Assembly (NCBI GenBank): GCA_000023185.1
Contig: CP001622.1
Location: 124,001 to 188,000 of the forward strand
Direction: 5' to 3'
DNA length: 64,000 bases
Source of the DNA: Rhizobium leguminosarum bv. trifolii WSM1325
GTDB lineage: Bacteria > Pseudomonadota > Alphaproteobacteria > Rhizobiales > Rhizobiaceae
The position numbers and the translations under genes were made by a program. Below, one piece after another: positions 46,419 through 55,364 of this stretch (positions are counted from its first letter, which is position 1; every line of letters begins with the position of its first letter). A model generated the notes under the pieces. It searched no databases, was not told where the DNA came from, and was given only the letters and a program-made list of their open reading frames with translations.

Positions 46419-46888
46419 TCGTCATCCATCAAATGAAACTCCCGCGCCGCCTGAGGGCAGAGGAGCTTGAACTGCTCGATCAGCGGCGGCATGCCTGAGG
46501 CGCACGACACATCTGCGTCCTCTGGTAATGGGAAAGTGACACGCAGCGGTTCTCCACGAGGAGGAACGAAGGACAGGGTGCCTTCGATGCAATTGGCGGT
46601 GGAGCGATAGGTGTCTTTCCCATTCGCTTTTGTATACGTTGCCACGCACTGCTTTACAGTAAGTTTGCCGCCATGTGCTGTTGTCTCACCTCCTGGGTCT
46701 CGCTCGCAGTATTCCCGGAAATCGGCTTGAGTGACCTTTCCTTTCATAATTGCGGTGCTTGAATCGGTGCCGGTCCTGCTGACAAGCGTTCCGTTCCATC
46801 CAGCACATGAGGCGAGAGGGAAGTCTGCTGCCTGCGCAGCGGACAAGCTAAATGTGAAAAGCGCGATACTTAAAAGCGATGTCCTCAT
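46415..46888 (-). CDS. Small secreted protein, unknown function
   Basis: 157 residues with a signal peptide (RTSLLSIALFTFSLSAAQA). The mature part has five or more Cys (SCAGWNG, YCERDPGG, KQCVATYTK, NCIEGTL, SCASG, LLCPQAA), so it is probably a disulfide-rich periplasmic protein. Ribosome site AGGAGGTTCT directly before the ATG. Its stop overlaps the toxin ATG. No family recognised. Confidence 0.7.
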   Translation of the reverse strand: MRTSLLSIALFTFSLSAAQAADFPLASCAGWNGTLVSRTGTDSSTAIMKGKVTQADFREYCERDPGGETTAHGGKLTVKQCVATYTKANGKDTYRSTANCIEGTLSFVPPRGEPLRVTFPLPEDADVSCASGMPPLIEQFKLLCPQAAREFHLMDDE

Positions 46889-47064
46889 AGAACCTCCTAA
46901 TCGCAAACCTGCTCTCGTTCGATCGATATCGGTCGCGCATATGTAGATGAAGGGCAGCCCAGCCGCTATGAGTGAAGAGGCTCTAATTACTGAAATTTTC
47001 GCTGCCGAGTGGCCAAAGGCAGCTAAAGGTAAACGAAGGATTTTAAAAGAGGCTTATAAAGAAA

Positions 47065-47140
47065 TGGTGCCGCTTGCAGGACTCGAACCTGCGACCCCAT
47101 CATTACGAATGATGTGCTCTACCACCTGAGCTAAAGCGGC
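47065..47140 (-). tRNA. tRNA-Thr (CGT anticodon)
   Basis: 76 nt including encoded CCA. Acceptor GCCGCTT/AAGCGGC pairs perfectly. D-loop TAGCTCAGGTGGTAGAGCA. Anticodon stem CATCA/TGATG with loop TTCGTAA gives anticodon CGT, reading ACG. T-arm has GGTTCGAGTCC. Confidence 0.97.
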
Positions 47141-47261
47141 ATTTCACGGCCCAAGCATGCGGCCTGCGATTTGCATGGCGCTGATACAGCCATTGTTGGA
47201 AGATTTCAAGCACCCTGTCATGGCTTTGGCAAAAAAGAGGGGAGGGACCAAGAAGGCGCGC

Positions 47262-48221
47262 TCAGAGCGCCAGCCGGGTGCGCGCCGCCCTGTATTCGGC
47301 CTCCAACCGGTCGACGAGTTTTGCCACCGGCTCGACGGCCTTGACGGCGCTAATGCCCTGGCCGCTGCCCCATATGTCCTTCCAGGCCTTGGCGCCGCCG
47401 ACAGCCTGCTCGAAATCCATCTTCGAGACATCGGCAAGCGGCAGGTTGTCGGGGTCCATGCCGGCGGCGAGGATCGAGGGCTTGAGATAGTTGCCGTGCA
47501 CGCCGGTGAAATAGTTGGAATAGACGATATCGCTGGCGGCCCCTTCGACGATCGCCTGCTTGTAGGCGGCTGCGGCGCGGGCTTCCTCGGTGGCGATGAA
47601 GGGCGAGCCGATATAGGCCATGTCGGCGCCCATCGCTTCTGCGGCGAGAATAGCGCCGCCGGTGGCGATGGCGCCTGCCAGCAGCAGCGGCCCGTCGAAC
47701 CATTCACGGATTTCCTGGACGAGCGCAAAGGGCGACAACGTCCCGGCATGGCCGCCGGCGCCGGCCGCCACCGCGATCAGCCCGTCCGCACCCTTGCGGA
47801 TCGCCGAATGGGCGTGGCGGTTATTGATAATGTCGTGCAGCACGATGCCGCCATAGGAGTGCACGGCGGCGTTGACTTCGGGCACGGCGCCGAGCGAGGA
47901 GATGACGATCGGCACCTTGTATTTGACGCAGAGCGAGAGGTCGTGCTCCAGCCGCTTGTTCGACATGTGGACGATCTGGTTGACGGCAAAGGGGGCGGCC
48001 GGCCGCTCCGGATGGGCGGCGTCGTGGCGGGCGAGCTCCTCGGTAATCTCCGCCAGCCATTCGTCGAGCTGGCTTTCCGGCCGGACGTTCAGCGCCGGAA
48101 ACGCTCCGACGATGCCGGCCTTGCATTGCGCCAGCGTCAGCGCTGGATGCGAAATGATGAACAGCGGCGAACCGATGACCGGCAGTCTCAATCTGTCCTT
48201 GAGGATCGGGGGCAGGGCCAT
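47262..48221 (-). CDS. Nitronate monooxygenase (2-nitropropane dioxygenase family)
   Basis: 319 residues, FMN-dependent TIM barrel. Starts LRLPVIGSPLFIISHPALTLAQCKAGIVG. The catalytic-His region is HDIINNRHAHSAIRKGADGLIAVAAGAGGHAGT. FMN phosphate binding lies in LAGAIATGGAILAAEAMGADMAYIGSPFIATEEA. Oxidises alkyl nitronates; physiological substrates such as propionate-3-nitronate are inferred from the family. A 22-bp palindrome similar to that of fadD lies 15 bp upstream. Confidence 0.9.
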   Translation of the reverse strand: MALPPILKDRLRLPVIGSPLFIISHPALTLAQCKAGIVGAFPALNVRPESQLDEWLAEITEELARHDAAHPERPAAPFAVNQIVHMSNKRLEHDLSLCVKYKVPIVISSLGAVPEVNAAVHSYGGIVLHDIINNRHAHSAIRKGADGLIAVAAGAGGHAGTLSPFALVQEIREWFDGPLLLAGAIATGGAILAAEAMGADMAYIGSPFIATEEARAAAAYKQAIVEGAASDIVYSNYFTGVHGNYLKPSILAAGMDPDNLPLADVSKMDFEQAVGGAKAWKDIWGSGQGISAVKAVEPVAKLVDRLEAEYRAARTRLAL

Positions 48222-48236
48222 GGTTCGTCGCTTCCA

Positions 48237-48258
48237 TTGACGTTTACGAAAACGTCAA
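48237..48258. promoter_or_regulatory. Palindromic operator upstream of nitronate monooxygenase gene
   Basis: TTGACGTTT and AAACGTCAA are perfect 9-bp arms around ACGA. It lies at positions -16 to -37 of the start codon. It shares the TTGACG...CGTCAA ends with the fadD site at 16799-16814. Confidence 0.6.
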
Positions 48259-48507
48259 TCTCATAACAGAGATGAAAAGGCGATAAAAGAGCGGCTGCCA
48301 TGCCTTCGTCGATTTCAGCCCGAATATATACGTCCGAGAAAGCTAATAGAATAAGGCCCACAAGCGGTGAAACCTGCCGATATCCCCGCCGATCGATGGC
48401 GGCCGGGCCTGCAAGGCTTGCGGTTTGCCGCACTTGCCGTTACCGAATTTTGATGGAGAACGGCGGGGATTGCAGTCCGATGCCGAATTCAAGGTGAAGG
48501 ACTGAAT

Positions 48508-49692
48508 GTGAGCGGATTAGAAACGGCCATCAGAACGGCGCTCGAGAATTCCGATCGCGATAATCCAGAGGTTCGAGCGAGGATCTATCAGTCGGCCCGC
48601 CAGGCGCTGGAAGCCGGGCTGCGCAAGCAGGATATCACCGACACCGAGGTCGTCGCCCATCACCGCCACCGCCTGGAAAGCACCATCCACGCCATCGAAG
48701 GCGAGGAGCGCGACCGCCTTCATCCCCGCCAGAGACCGCCTGAAGTGCCCGTGCCGCCGGTCGTGGAAATGCCGGCGCCGCCGGTTCACCAGGCCGAAGC
48801 CGATGAGTTCGACGGCCCGATGGTGTCAGGCGAGACCCGCGCGCCTGAGGTTATGCACCGCGGCGACGAGTCCAGCCTCGACGACGTGCATGCCGGCAAT
48901 ACAGATCATCTGGCTGCCGCCCCCGTCGGCGAGGAGCGCCTTGCCCGTGGTCAGCGCGCCACCAATATGGATTTCCGCCCGGAGCGGGCGGCAGGCCGGC
49001 GCAAGCCACGCAAATTCTTTTCGAGGCTGCTCGTCTGGTGCGTCCTGCTGGCCTTCATCGGCATCGGCGCCTGGTGGGCGCATACGTCAGGCCTATTGAT
49101 GACGGCGGCCGAGCGCGACACCAGCGTCGCCAATCCGCCGGCAAGCACGCAACCGGAGGATTTTACCGGCAATGACGACAGCGCCGGCAATGCCGCTTCT
49201 CACACCGATGAGCCGGTGACCATCGATCCGCAGAACAGTTTCTCGGCCGATTGGATCCCGCTGTTCAAGCCTGAGGACGCCGACAAGATCCAGAGCGGCC
49301 CGCGGGCGCGCACCGAAAAAATCGCCGAGAATGACGGTCCTGCCGTACGGCTGATTTCCGAAAGCGGTGCGGCCGATGGCAATGTCTCGATCAGCGTGCC
49401 GCCATCGGTGCTGCAGCAGCTGGCCGGAAAATCCTCGACGATCGCGCTGACGCTGCAGTCCACCACCGACGAGCCGACGCAGATCACCGTCGAATGCAAT
49501 TTCCAGACGCTCGGCAATTGCGCCCGTCACCGCTTTACCGTCACCCGGGAAAAGTCGGATGCGCTGCTGCAGGTGAAGTTCGACCGCTCGCTGGCGCCGA
49601 ATTCGCCGGGCACGCTGACGATCAACAGCGATCTCGACGGCAAGGCGCGCGGCATCAACCTCTTCGCCATACGCATCCTGCCGGGGCAGTAA
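48508..49692 (+). CDS. Conserved rhizobial-type membrane-anchored protein, unknown function
   Basis: 394 residues. The N-terminal helical region (about 1-70: LETAIRTALENSDRDNPEVRARIYQSARQAL) is followed by an acidic/proline-rich linker. One transmembrane helix near residue 175 (LLVWCVLLAFIGIGAWWA) comes next. A periplasmic C-terminal domain follows, with a predicted beta-sandwich-like end (LQSTTDEPTQITVECNFQTLGNCARHRFTV). Start GTG with AAGGTGAAGG upstream. I do not recognise a named family. Stands alone before ppk2. Confidence 0.75.
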   Translation: MSGLETAIRTALENSDRDNPEVRARIYQSARQALEAGLRKQDITDTEVVAHHRHRLESTIHAIEGEERDRLHPRQRPPEVPVPPVVEMPAPPVHQAEADEFDGPMVSGETRAPEVMHRGDESSLDDVHAGNTDHLAAAPVGEERLARGQRATNMDFRPERAAGRRKPRKFFSRLLVWCVLLAFIGIGAWWAHTSGLLMTAAERDTSVANPPASTQPEDFTGNDDSAGNAASHTDEPVTIDPQNSFSADWIPLFKPEDADKIQSGPRARTEKIAENDGPAVRLISESGAADGNVSISVPPSVLQQLAGKSSTIALTLQSTTDEPTQITVECNFQTLGNCARHRFTVTREKSDALLQVKFDRSLAPNSPGTLTINSDLDGKARGINLFAIRILPGQ

Positions 49693-49745
49693 GGCCGGTC
49701 CCGGCGGAGCCGGTGACGATTGCGGGCCAGCCTGTTCGGAAAGCC

Positions 49746-50627
49746 CTATTTCAGGAAGCCTAGCCCTGAGCCGATGATCTCCTCGTCGACCGTGCCGAGC
49801 GCCTTTTTGTCCTTGCCGTCATAATCCATCTTGTTCAGCATGTGGCGGATGAGTTCGAGGCGCGCCCGCCGCTTGTCATTGGCGCGGATCACCGTCCAGG
49901 GCGCGAAATCCGTATGGGTTTCCTTCAGCATCCGGTCGCGCTTTTCGCTGTAGTCGCCCCATTTGGTCAGCGCCGCGATATCCATCGACGACAGTTTCCA
50001 GACTTTCAGCGGATCGTGCCTACGGTCGTGGAAACGTTTGAGCTGCATCTCGCGGCCGATATCGAGATAGAATTTGAAGAAGAAGATGCCCTCATGGGCG
50101 ATGATCTTTTCGAGCTGCGGCGTCTGCTTGAGGAAATCCTCATATTGCTGCGGCGTGCAGAAACCCATGACCGGCTCGACGCCGGCGCGGTTGTACCAGG
50201 AGCGATCGAACAGCACGAATTCGCCAGCGGTCGGAAACTGCGCCACATAACGCTGAAAATACCATTGCCCCTGTTCGCGCTCGGTCGGCTTTGTCAGCGC
50301 CACGACGCGCGCAAGGCGTGGGTTCATATGCGCCGAGGAGGCCGAGATCGCGCCGCCCTTGCCGGCCGCATCGCGGCCCTCGAACAGCGCCATCACCCGC
50401 TTGCCGGTCGCCTGCAGCCAGAACTGCACCTTGACTAGTTCGATCTGCAGCTTCTCCAGCTCCTCCAGATAGTCCTCTTCCTTGAGCTTCTTCTTGTAAG
50501 GGAAGTCGCCGGATTCCAGCGCGTGCTCGTCCACCCAGTTCGGCAGGGCGGGGTCGTCGACATCGAAGGTGCGTTTCTTTCCGCGGATCTCCAGCTCCAC
50601 GGCCCTGTTTTCGATGTCCTCGTCCAT
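49746..50627 (-). CDS. ppk2: Polyphosphate kinase 2
   Basis: 293 residues. Uses polyphosphate to phosphorylate nucleoside (di)phosphates. Walker [16 protein letters not shown] near residue 85, Walker [19 protein letters not shown] near residue 150, and lid-type [22 protein letters not shown]. The ATG follows TGAGGAGGCTG. Divergent from phoR, at the edge of the phosphate regulon, which fits phosphate storage physiology. No PHO box is visible in the shared gap, so regulation by PhoB is not shown. Confidence 0.94.
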   Translation of the reverse strand: MDEDIENRAVELEIRGKKRTFDVDDPALPNWVDEHALESGDFPYKKKLKEEDYLEELEKLQIELVKVQFWLQATGKRVMALFEGRDAAGKGGAISASSAHMNPRLARVVALTKPTEREQGQWYFQRYVAQFPTAGEFVLFDRSWYNRAGVEPVMGFCTPQQYEDFLKQTPQLEKIIAHEGIFFFKFYLDIGREMQLKRFHDRRHDPLKVWKLSSMDIAALTKWGDYSEKRDRMLKETHTDFAPWTVIRANDKRRARLELIRHMLNKMDYDGKDKKALGTVDEEIIGSGLGFLK

Positions 50628-50774
50628 ATCAGCCTCCTCAGCCCGATCGCTTCTCGTCCTCCAAGCGAACATATTTACCGTTGAAAATCAAATCTCTCGC
50701 GGCCGGCCGGCCATTTTTCATGGGTTTCGGCTGCTGCCTTTCGCTTGGGACGCGGCAACCCGAAAACTTCTGTC

Positions 50775-52094
50775 ATGAATTGCCGCTATCAGGCAGAGTT
50801 CAATATAACGAAAAACGAATCGACGCCGCGAGGGCACTTGCCAGACGAAACTCCATGGAGAAAAAGCCTGTTGGCGCGCATAAGGCGCGAACGGCCGGTG
50901 CTGCTTGCGGCGATCCTCAGCGCGCTCGCGGCGCTTGCCGCCGGCATGAACAAGTGGGTTGTGCTCGCCCTGCTGCTTGTGATGATCCTCACCGCGCTGT
51001 TCAATGAGGCGCCCGTCATCGAGGCAGAACCCGCCCTGCCGGTGGAAATCAAGCCGGAGGCGCCGCCAAGCCGCCTGCCGGAAGTTTCCGCCACACTTTC
51101 GGGCCTCGATATCCCCGTCATGCTGCTGTCGGAAGACGCCTCGGTGCTCTTCCAGAACCGCGCTGCCGAAAAGGCCTTCGGCGAGGTGGCGCTCGGCGCC
51201 CATATATCGGCCCGTATGCGTTCGCCCGGCGTGCTCGACATGGTGCGCGAAACCATCGCCACCAACGCGCCGAACCAGATCGAGCATTCCGAGCGGCTGC
51301 CCTCCGAGCGCGTTTATATCGTGCGCAGCGCCCCCATTGAATTCGCCGCTGAGGACGGTCCACGTGAGCGCTATTTCATCCTCTCCTTCCGCGATATATC
51401 GGAGGTCCGCCGCATCGACCGCATGCGCTCGGATTTCGTCGCCAATGCCAGCCATGAGCTGCGCACGCCGCTTGCCTCGCTGCGCGGCTTCATCGAGACC
51501 ATCCAGGGGCCGGCGAAGAACGATCTGAAGGCGCAGACGCGTTTCCTCAATATCATGCTCGATCAGGCGACGCGCATGAGCAGGCTGGTCGACGACCTGC
51601 TGTCGCTCTCCCGTCTGGAGCTGAAATCGCACATCGCGCCTGATGAGAAGATCGATCTGGTGCCGCTGCTCGGCCATGTCCGGGATTCACTGGTGCCGCT
51701 GGCAAAGGATGTCGGCGTCGACATCAACCTGCATTTGCCGGAAGGCAAGGTCGAGGTGCTGGGCGACCGCGACGAACTTGTCCAGGTCTTCGAGAACCTG
51801 ATGGAAAATGCCTGTAAATACGGCCAGGAGGGCGAGATCGTCGATGTCTGGCTGAAGAACGGCACCGGCCAGCCGGTCGAGGTCAGCATCGTCGACAAGG
51901 GGCCGGGCATTCCGGCCGAGCATGTACCGCGCCTGACCGAACGCTTCTACCGAGTCAGCATCGAGGACAGCCGCTCGAAAAAGGGCACCGGCCTCGGCCT
52001 TGCCATCGTCAAGCACATCCTCACCCGCCACCGCGCGCGGCTGATCGTCAAGTCGGAAGTCGGCAAGGGCACTGATTTTACCGTCCGTTTCTGA
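50775..52094 (+). CDS. phoR: Phosphate regulon sensor histidine kinase
   Basis: 439 residues. Two N-terminal membrane segments (PVLLAAILSALAALAAG, KWVVLALLLVMILTALF). A PAS-like domain (about 115-200, VMLLSEDASVLFQNRAAEKAFG) is followed by HisKA with the phosphorylated His in NASHELRTPLASLRGF. HATPase motifs N (FENLMENACKYG), G1 (VDKGPGIP) and G2 (KGTGLGLAIVKH) are intact. Phosphorylates PhoB under phosphate limitation. The start is the ATG at 50775; a TTG ten codons earlier is less likely. Confidence 0.93.
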   Translation: MNCRYQAEFNITKNESTPRGHLPDETPWRKSLLARIRRERPVLLAAILSALAALAAGMNKWVVLALLLVMILTALFNEAPVIEAEPALPVEIKPEAPPSRLPEVSATLSGLDIPVMLLSEDASVLFQNRAAEKAFGEVALGAHISARMRSPGVLDMVRETIATNAPNQIEHSERLPSERVYIVRSAPIEFAAEDGPRERYFILSFRDISEVRRIDRMRSDFVANASHELRTPLASLRGFIETIQGPAKNDLKAQTRFLNIMLDQATRMSRLVDDLLSLSRLELKSHIAPDEKIDLVPLLGHVRDSLVPLAKDVGVDINLHLPEGKVEVLGDRDELVQVFENLMENACKYGQEGEIVDVWLKNGTGQPVEVSIVDKGPGIPAEHVPRLTERFYRVSIEDSRSKKGTGLGLAIVKHILTRHRARLIVKSEVGKGTDFTVRF

Positions 52095-52117
52095 CGTATG
52101 TGTCGCGTGAGGAACGG

Positions 52118-52182
52118 AGAGGCTGCCGCAAATCTCTTCTCCCCTCGGGGAGAAGGTGCCGGCAGGCGGATGAGGGGGCCGC
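52118..52182. repeat. RIME-like repeat, partial copy 7
   Basis: GGAGAGGCTGCCGC, CTTCTCCCCTCGGGGAGAAGG, TGCCGGCAGGCGGATGAGGGG. The left-hand modules are missing. Confidence 0.65.
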
Positions 52183-52287
52183 ACGGCAAAACCTCACGTA
52201 AAACCTATTCCGCGATGCCTGCGCAAGGGCCTTGACGATGGTCGAGACGACGCCTGCACCGTTGCCCGGGTCATAGGAAAGACCGGC

Positions 52288-52402
52288 TTCGCTGGCCCCC
52301 TCATCCGCCCTACGGGCACCTTCTCCCCGAGGGGAGAAGAGGGAGTCGAGACGCTGCGGCATGTCCCTTAGCCCCGCGAGCGGGCAGAAGGTGGCGGCCG
52401 CA
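52288..52402. repeat. RIME-like repeat, partial copy 8
   Basis: CCCCCTCATCCGCCCTACGGGCACC, CTTCTCCCCGAGGGGAGAAG, then AGTCGAGACG and CGAGCGGGCAGAAGGTGGCGGCCG. In inverted orientation relative to copy 7, about 105 bp away. Confidence 0.65.
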
Positions 52403-52541
52403 AGCGGGAAGTGACCGCAACCGCTCGCCTATCTGCAGCCATTTTTACAACGCGAGGTGGATTGACCGGCAAACATTGCCGGCCGCCCGGCACGATCGTT
52501 TGGCCAATTTAAAATAAATCATTATAAATCAATAACGTAAC

Positions 52542-52559
52542 CTGTCACAAATGTTTCAC
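52542..52559 (+). promoter_or_regulatory. PHO box (PhoB-binding site) of pstS
   Basis: CTGTCAC-AAAT-GTTTCAC matches the two-repeat PHO box consensus (CTGTCAT-like 7-mers separated by 4 nt). It lies about 120 bp before the pstS start. TTGACAT follows at 52564-52570. Confidence 0.85.
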
Positions 52560-52677
52560 GGCTTTGACATAAAAGGACGGTGCTTACAGCGCTAAGAGAG
52601 TCTCGCCGATGAAAAAAGGCAATGCGAGGGCCTCTCTAAGGCCGCACTCACACAAGCCCAAATGCCGGGAGATTTAC

Positions 52678-53712
52678 ATGAACACCTTTAAGCTCACCGT
52701 TGCCGCGCTCGCCGCAACTGCTGCTTTCGCTGGCGCTGCCGTCGCCCGCGACCAGATTCAGGTTGCTGGTTCGTCCACCGTCCTGCCTTACGCAAAGATC
52801 GTTGCCGAGTCCTTCGGCGAAACCTTCACCAACTTCAAGACGCCGGTCGTTGAATCCGGCGGCACGGGCGCTGGTCTGAAGGAATTCTGCAAGGGCGTTG
52901 GCGAAGACACCATCGACATTGCCAACGCTTCGCGTCCGATCAACAAGAACGAAGCCGAAGCCTGCAAGGCTGCCGGCGTAACCGACATCCAGGAAGTCAA
53001 GATCGGCTACGACGGCATCGTCTTCGCAACCGACGCTTCCAACCCTGACGTCGCCTACGTTCCTGCCGACATCTACAAGGCCCTCGCAGCCCAGGTCGTC
53101 GTCGACGGCAAGCTCGTCGCCAACCCTTACAAGAAGTGGTCGGAAGTCAACCCGAAGCTTCCGGCTGTTGATATCGCTGCCTACATCCCGGGCGAAAAGC
53201 ACGGCACCCGCGAAGTTTTCGAACAGAACGTTCTCGCCGCCGGCTGCAAGGCTTCGGGCGCAACTGACGTCATCGCCAAGGAAATCGCCGACAAGGCTGC
53301 CCAGGGCAAGGCCTGCGTCGCAGTCCGCAAGGACGGCGTTGCCGTTGACATCGACGGCGACTATCCGGAAACCCTCGCACGCATCGCCGCCAATAAGACC
53401 GGCGTCGGCGTATTCGGCCTTTCCTTCTATGAAAACAATGCCGACAAGCTCAAAGTTGCGAGCATGAGCGGTATCGTTCCGTCCACCGAAACGATCGCCA
53501 ACGGCACCTACCCGGTTTCCCGCCCGCTGTTCTTCTACGTCAAGAAGGCACATCTCGGCGCTGTTCCGGGCCTGAAGGAATACGTCAACTTCTTCGTATC
53601 CGACCAGATGATCGGCCCCGACAGCCCGCTCGTCGAATACGGCCTCGTTGCCGCTCCGGACGCAGAGCGCGACGCAATCCGCAAGGACGTCGAAGCAGGC
53701 AAGTCCATGTAA
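52678..53712 (+). CDS. pstS: High-affinity phosphate-binding protein
   Basis: 344 residues, periplasmic. Signal peptide NTFKLTVAALAATAAFAGAAVA. Phosphate-site segments: QVAGSSTVLPYAKIVAE, ESGGTGAGLKEFCKG, DIANASRPINKNEAE, and IPGEKHGTREVFEQNV. The ATG at 52678 follows GGGAGATTTAC. First gene of the pst operon behind a PHO box; codon use is strongly biased, as expected of an abundant protein. Confidence 0.97.
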   Translation: MNTFKLTVAALAATAAFAGAAVARDQIQVAGSSTVLPYAKIVAESFGETFTNFKTPVVESGGTGAGLKEFCKGVGEDTIDIANASRPINKNEAEACKAAGVTDIQEVKIGYDGIVFATDASNPDVAYVPADIYKALAAQVVVDGKLVANPYKKWSEVNPKLPAVDIAAYIPGEKHGTREVFEQNVLAAGCKASGATDVIAKEIADKAAQGKACVAVRKDGVAVDIDGDYPETLARIAANKTGVGVFGLSFYENNADKLKVASMSGIVPSTETIANGTYPVSRPLFFYVKKAHLGAVPGLKEYVNFFVSDQMIGPDSPLVEYGLVAAPDAERDAIRKDVEAGKSM

Positions 53713-53719
53713 TCATTTT

Positions 53720-53750
53720 GCCGGCGCGGTCCTTCTTGGCCCGCGCCGGC
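53720..53750 (+). terminator. Hairpin after pstS
   Basis: GCCGGCGCGG and CCGCGCCGGC form a 10-bp stem with an 11-nt loop. There is no T-run, so it probably attenuates or stabilises the pstS transcript rather than fully terminating. Confidence 0.65.
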
Positions 53751-53882
53751 GTTGCTTATGTCCCTGCGCGCCAGCGGTTCTGGAGCTGCAGGGTTGGAAT
53801 TCCTTCTCCATGATTGGAAGCTGAAGGCAGGCTGATGAAGCTGCCGGGCTTTTTGGGGGCTATGGGCCTGGGGACGTAACGA

Positions 53883-55364
53883 ATGAGCACATCCATCATA
53901 CTTTTGTGCCTTGTGGTGATCGGTGCCGCCGCCTATCTGGTCGCGCGCATTCGTGCCACGGCGCTTGCCGGAGGCCGATCCTCCGCATTGCATTCACGGC
54001 CGGTCTATTACGGCGCCTATGCGGCGATCTGGGCAGTTCTTCCCGCCCTGCTCGTCCTCTGCCTCTGGCTCTCCATCAGCCCCGGCATCATCCAGTCCTC
54101 GGTTCGCGGTGCTTTCCCCGACGACATCAAAGCGCAAGCCGCAGTCGAGCAGGATCTCGGCTATTCGACGGTGGCGACGGTTGCCCGCGGCATGACGATG
54201 CTGACCTCGGATGAAACTGCCGCGGTCGCCAACGATCCGGCTGCCCTGCAGGCCAAGCTCCTCGAAAAGGGCGTGCCGCTTGCCAGCCAGCCGCTGCCTT
54301 ACATGCTCGACGCCGCCAAAAAGCTCAACGCGATGAGCATGACGAGCCGCATCGCCATGACGGCGATCGTCTTCGCTCTCGCCGTTGCCGGCGCCTTCTA
54401 TGCGCTGCGTTCCATCGCTCCGCGCTTCCGCGCCCGCAACCGGGTCGAGCGCGTCATGCTCTGGGGCCTGCTGCTTGCCTCCTCGATCGCCATCCTGACG
54501 ACGATCGGCATCGTCTTCTCCATGCTGTCGGAAGCCGCCCGCTTCTTTGCGGCCGTTCCCGCCATGGACTTCTTCTTCGGCACCGTCTGGGATCCACGCT
54601 TTGCCGGCGCCGGCAGCTCGTCCTTCGGCCAGTTCGGCTTGATCCCGCTGCTGCTCGGCACGATCTATATCGGTCTGGTCGCCATGCTGGTCGCCGTGCC
54701 GGTCGGCCTCTTTGCCGCCATCTACATGGCCGAATACGCCTCGCCGAAGCTGCGCGGCGTCGCCAAACCGCTCCTCGAAGTGCTCGCCGGCATTCCGACG
54801 ATCGTCTACGGCTTCTTCGCGCTCGTCACCGTCGGCCCGTTCCTGCGCGATTTCTCTGCCCAGATCAGCGGCCTTCTGTCCGGCAACTACAGCAACTTCA
54901 TCCAGGCGCAGAGCGTTCTGACGGCCGGCATCGTCATGGGCATCATGCTGATCCCTTACGTCTCCTCGCTGTCGGACGACATCATCACCGCCGTGCCGCG
55001 GACCTTGCGTGACGGTTCGCTCGGTCTTGGTGCCACACGCTCCGAAACCATCAAGAAAGTGGTTTTGCCGGCCGCTCTTCCCGGCATTGTCGGCGCCTTG
55101 CTGATGACCGCCTCGCGCGCCATCGGCGAAACCATGATCGTCGTGCTGGCCGCCGGTGTCGCCGCCCGCATCCAGATCAACCCCTTCGAGCCGATGACGA
55201 CGGTGACCGTCAAGATCGTCAACCAGCTGACCGGCGACCTTGAGTTCACCTCGCCGCAGACGCTGGTTGCCTTCGCCCTTGGCATCACCCTGTTCTGCAT
55301 CACGCTTTGCCTCAATATCTATGCGCTCTACATCGTGCGCAAATACCGGGAGCAGTACGAATGA
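53883..55364 (+). CDS. pstC: Phosphate ABC transporter permease PstC
   Basis: 493 residues, the long alpha-proteobacterial form with an N-terminal extension of helices and a periplasmic domain (VRGAFPDDIKAQAAVEQDLGYSTV...). The conserved permease core is at the C-terminal half. It contains YSSLSDDI-like PYVSSLSDDIITAVPRTLRDGSLGLGATRSETIKKVVLPAALPGIVG, the ATPase-contact EAA loop. Its stop overlaps the pstA start (ATGA). Confidence 0.95.
   Translation: MSTSIILLCLVVIGAAAYLVARIRATALAGGRSSALHSRPVYYGAYAAIWAVLPALLVLCLWLSISPGIIQSSVRGAFPDDIKAQAAVEQDLGYSTVATVARGMTMLTSDETAAVANDPAALQAKLLEKGVPLASQPLPYMLDAAKKLNAMSMTSRIAMTAIVFALAVAGAFYALRSIAPRFRARNRVERVMLWGLLLASSIAILTTIGIVFSMLSEAARFFAAVPAMDFFFGTVWDPRFAGAGSSSFGQFGLIPLLLGTIYIGLVAMLVAVPVGLFAAIYMAEYASPKLRGVAKPLLEVLAGIPTIVYGFFALVTVGPFLRDFSAQISGLLSGNYSNFIQAQSVLTAGIVMGIMLIPYVSSLSDDIITAVPRTLRDGSLGLGATRSETIKKVVLPAALPGIVGALLMTASRAIGETMIVVLAAGVAARIQINPFEPMTTVTVKIVNQLTGDLEFTSPQTLVAFALGITLFCITLCLNIYALYIVRKYREQYE

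Larger units (their letters stand above)
52095..52541. other. phoR-pstS intergenic region with two repeat copies
   Basis: Holds RIME-like fragments and AT-rich DNA (52500-52540) leading to the PHO box. No coding frame is credible. Confidence 0.6.

Noticed and set aside
46947..47129. Small open frame ending ...AGLEPATPSLRMMCSTT
   Set aside because: Its 3' half is the translated antisense of tRNA-Thr, a common false gene.
46890..47140. tRNA-Thr as an attachment site for an integrated island
   Set aside because: No integrase gene and no second copy of the tRNA 3' end is visible in the window, although the adjacent toxin-antitoxin stretch looks accessory.
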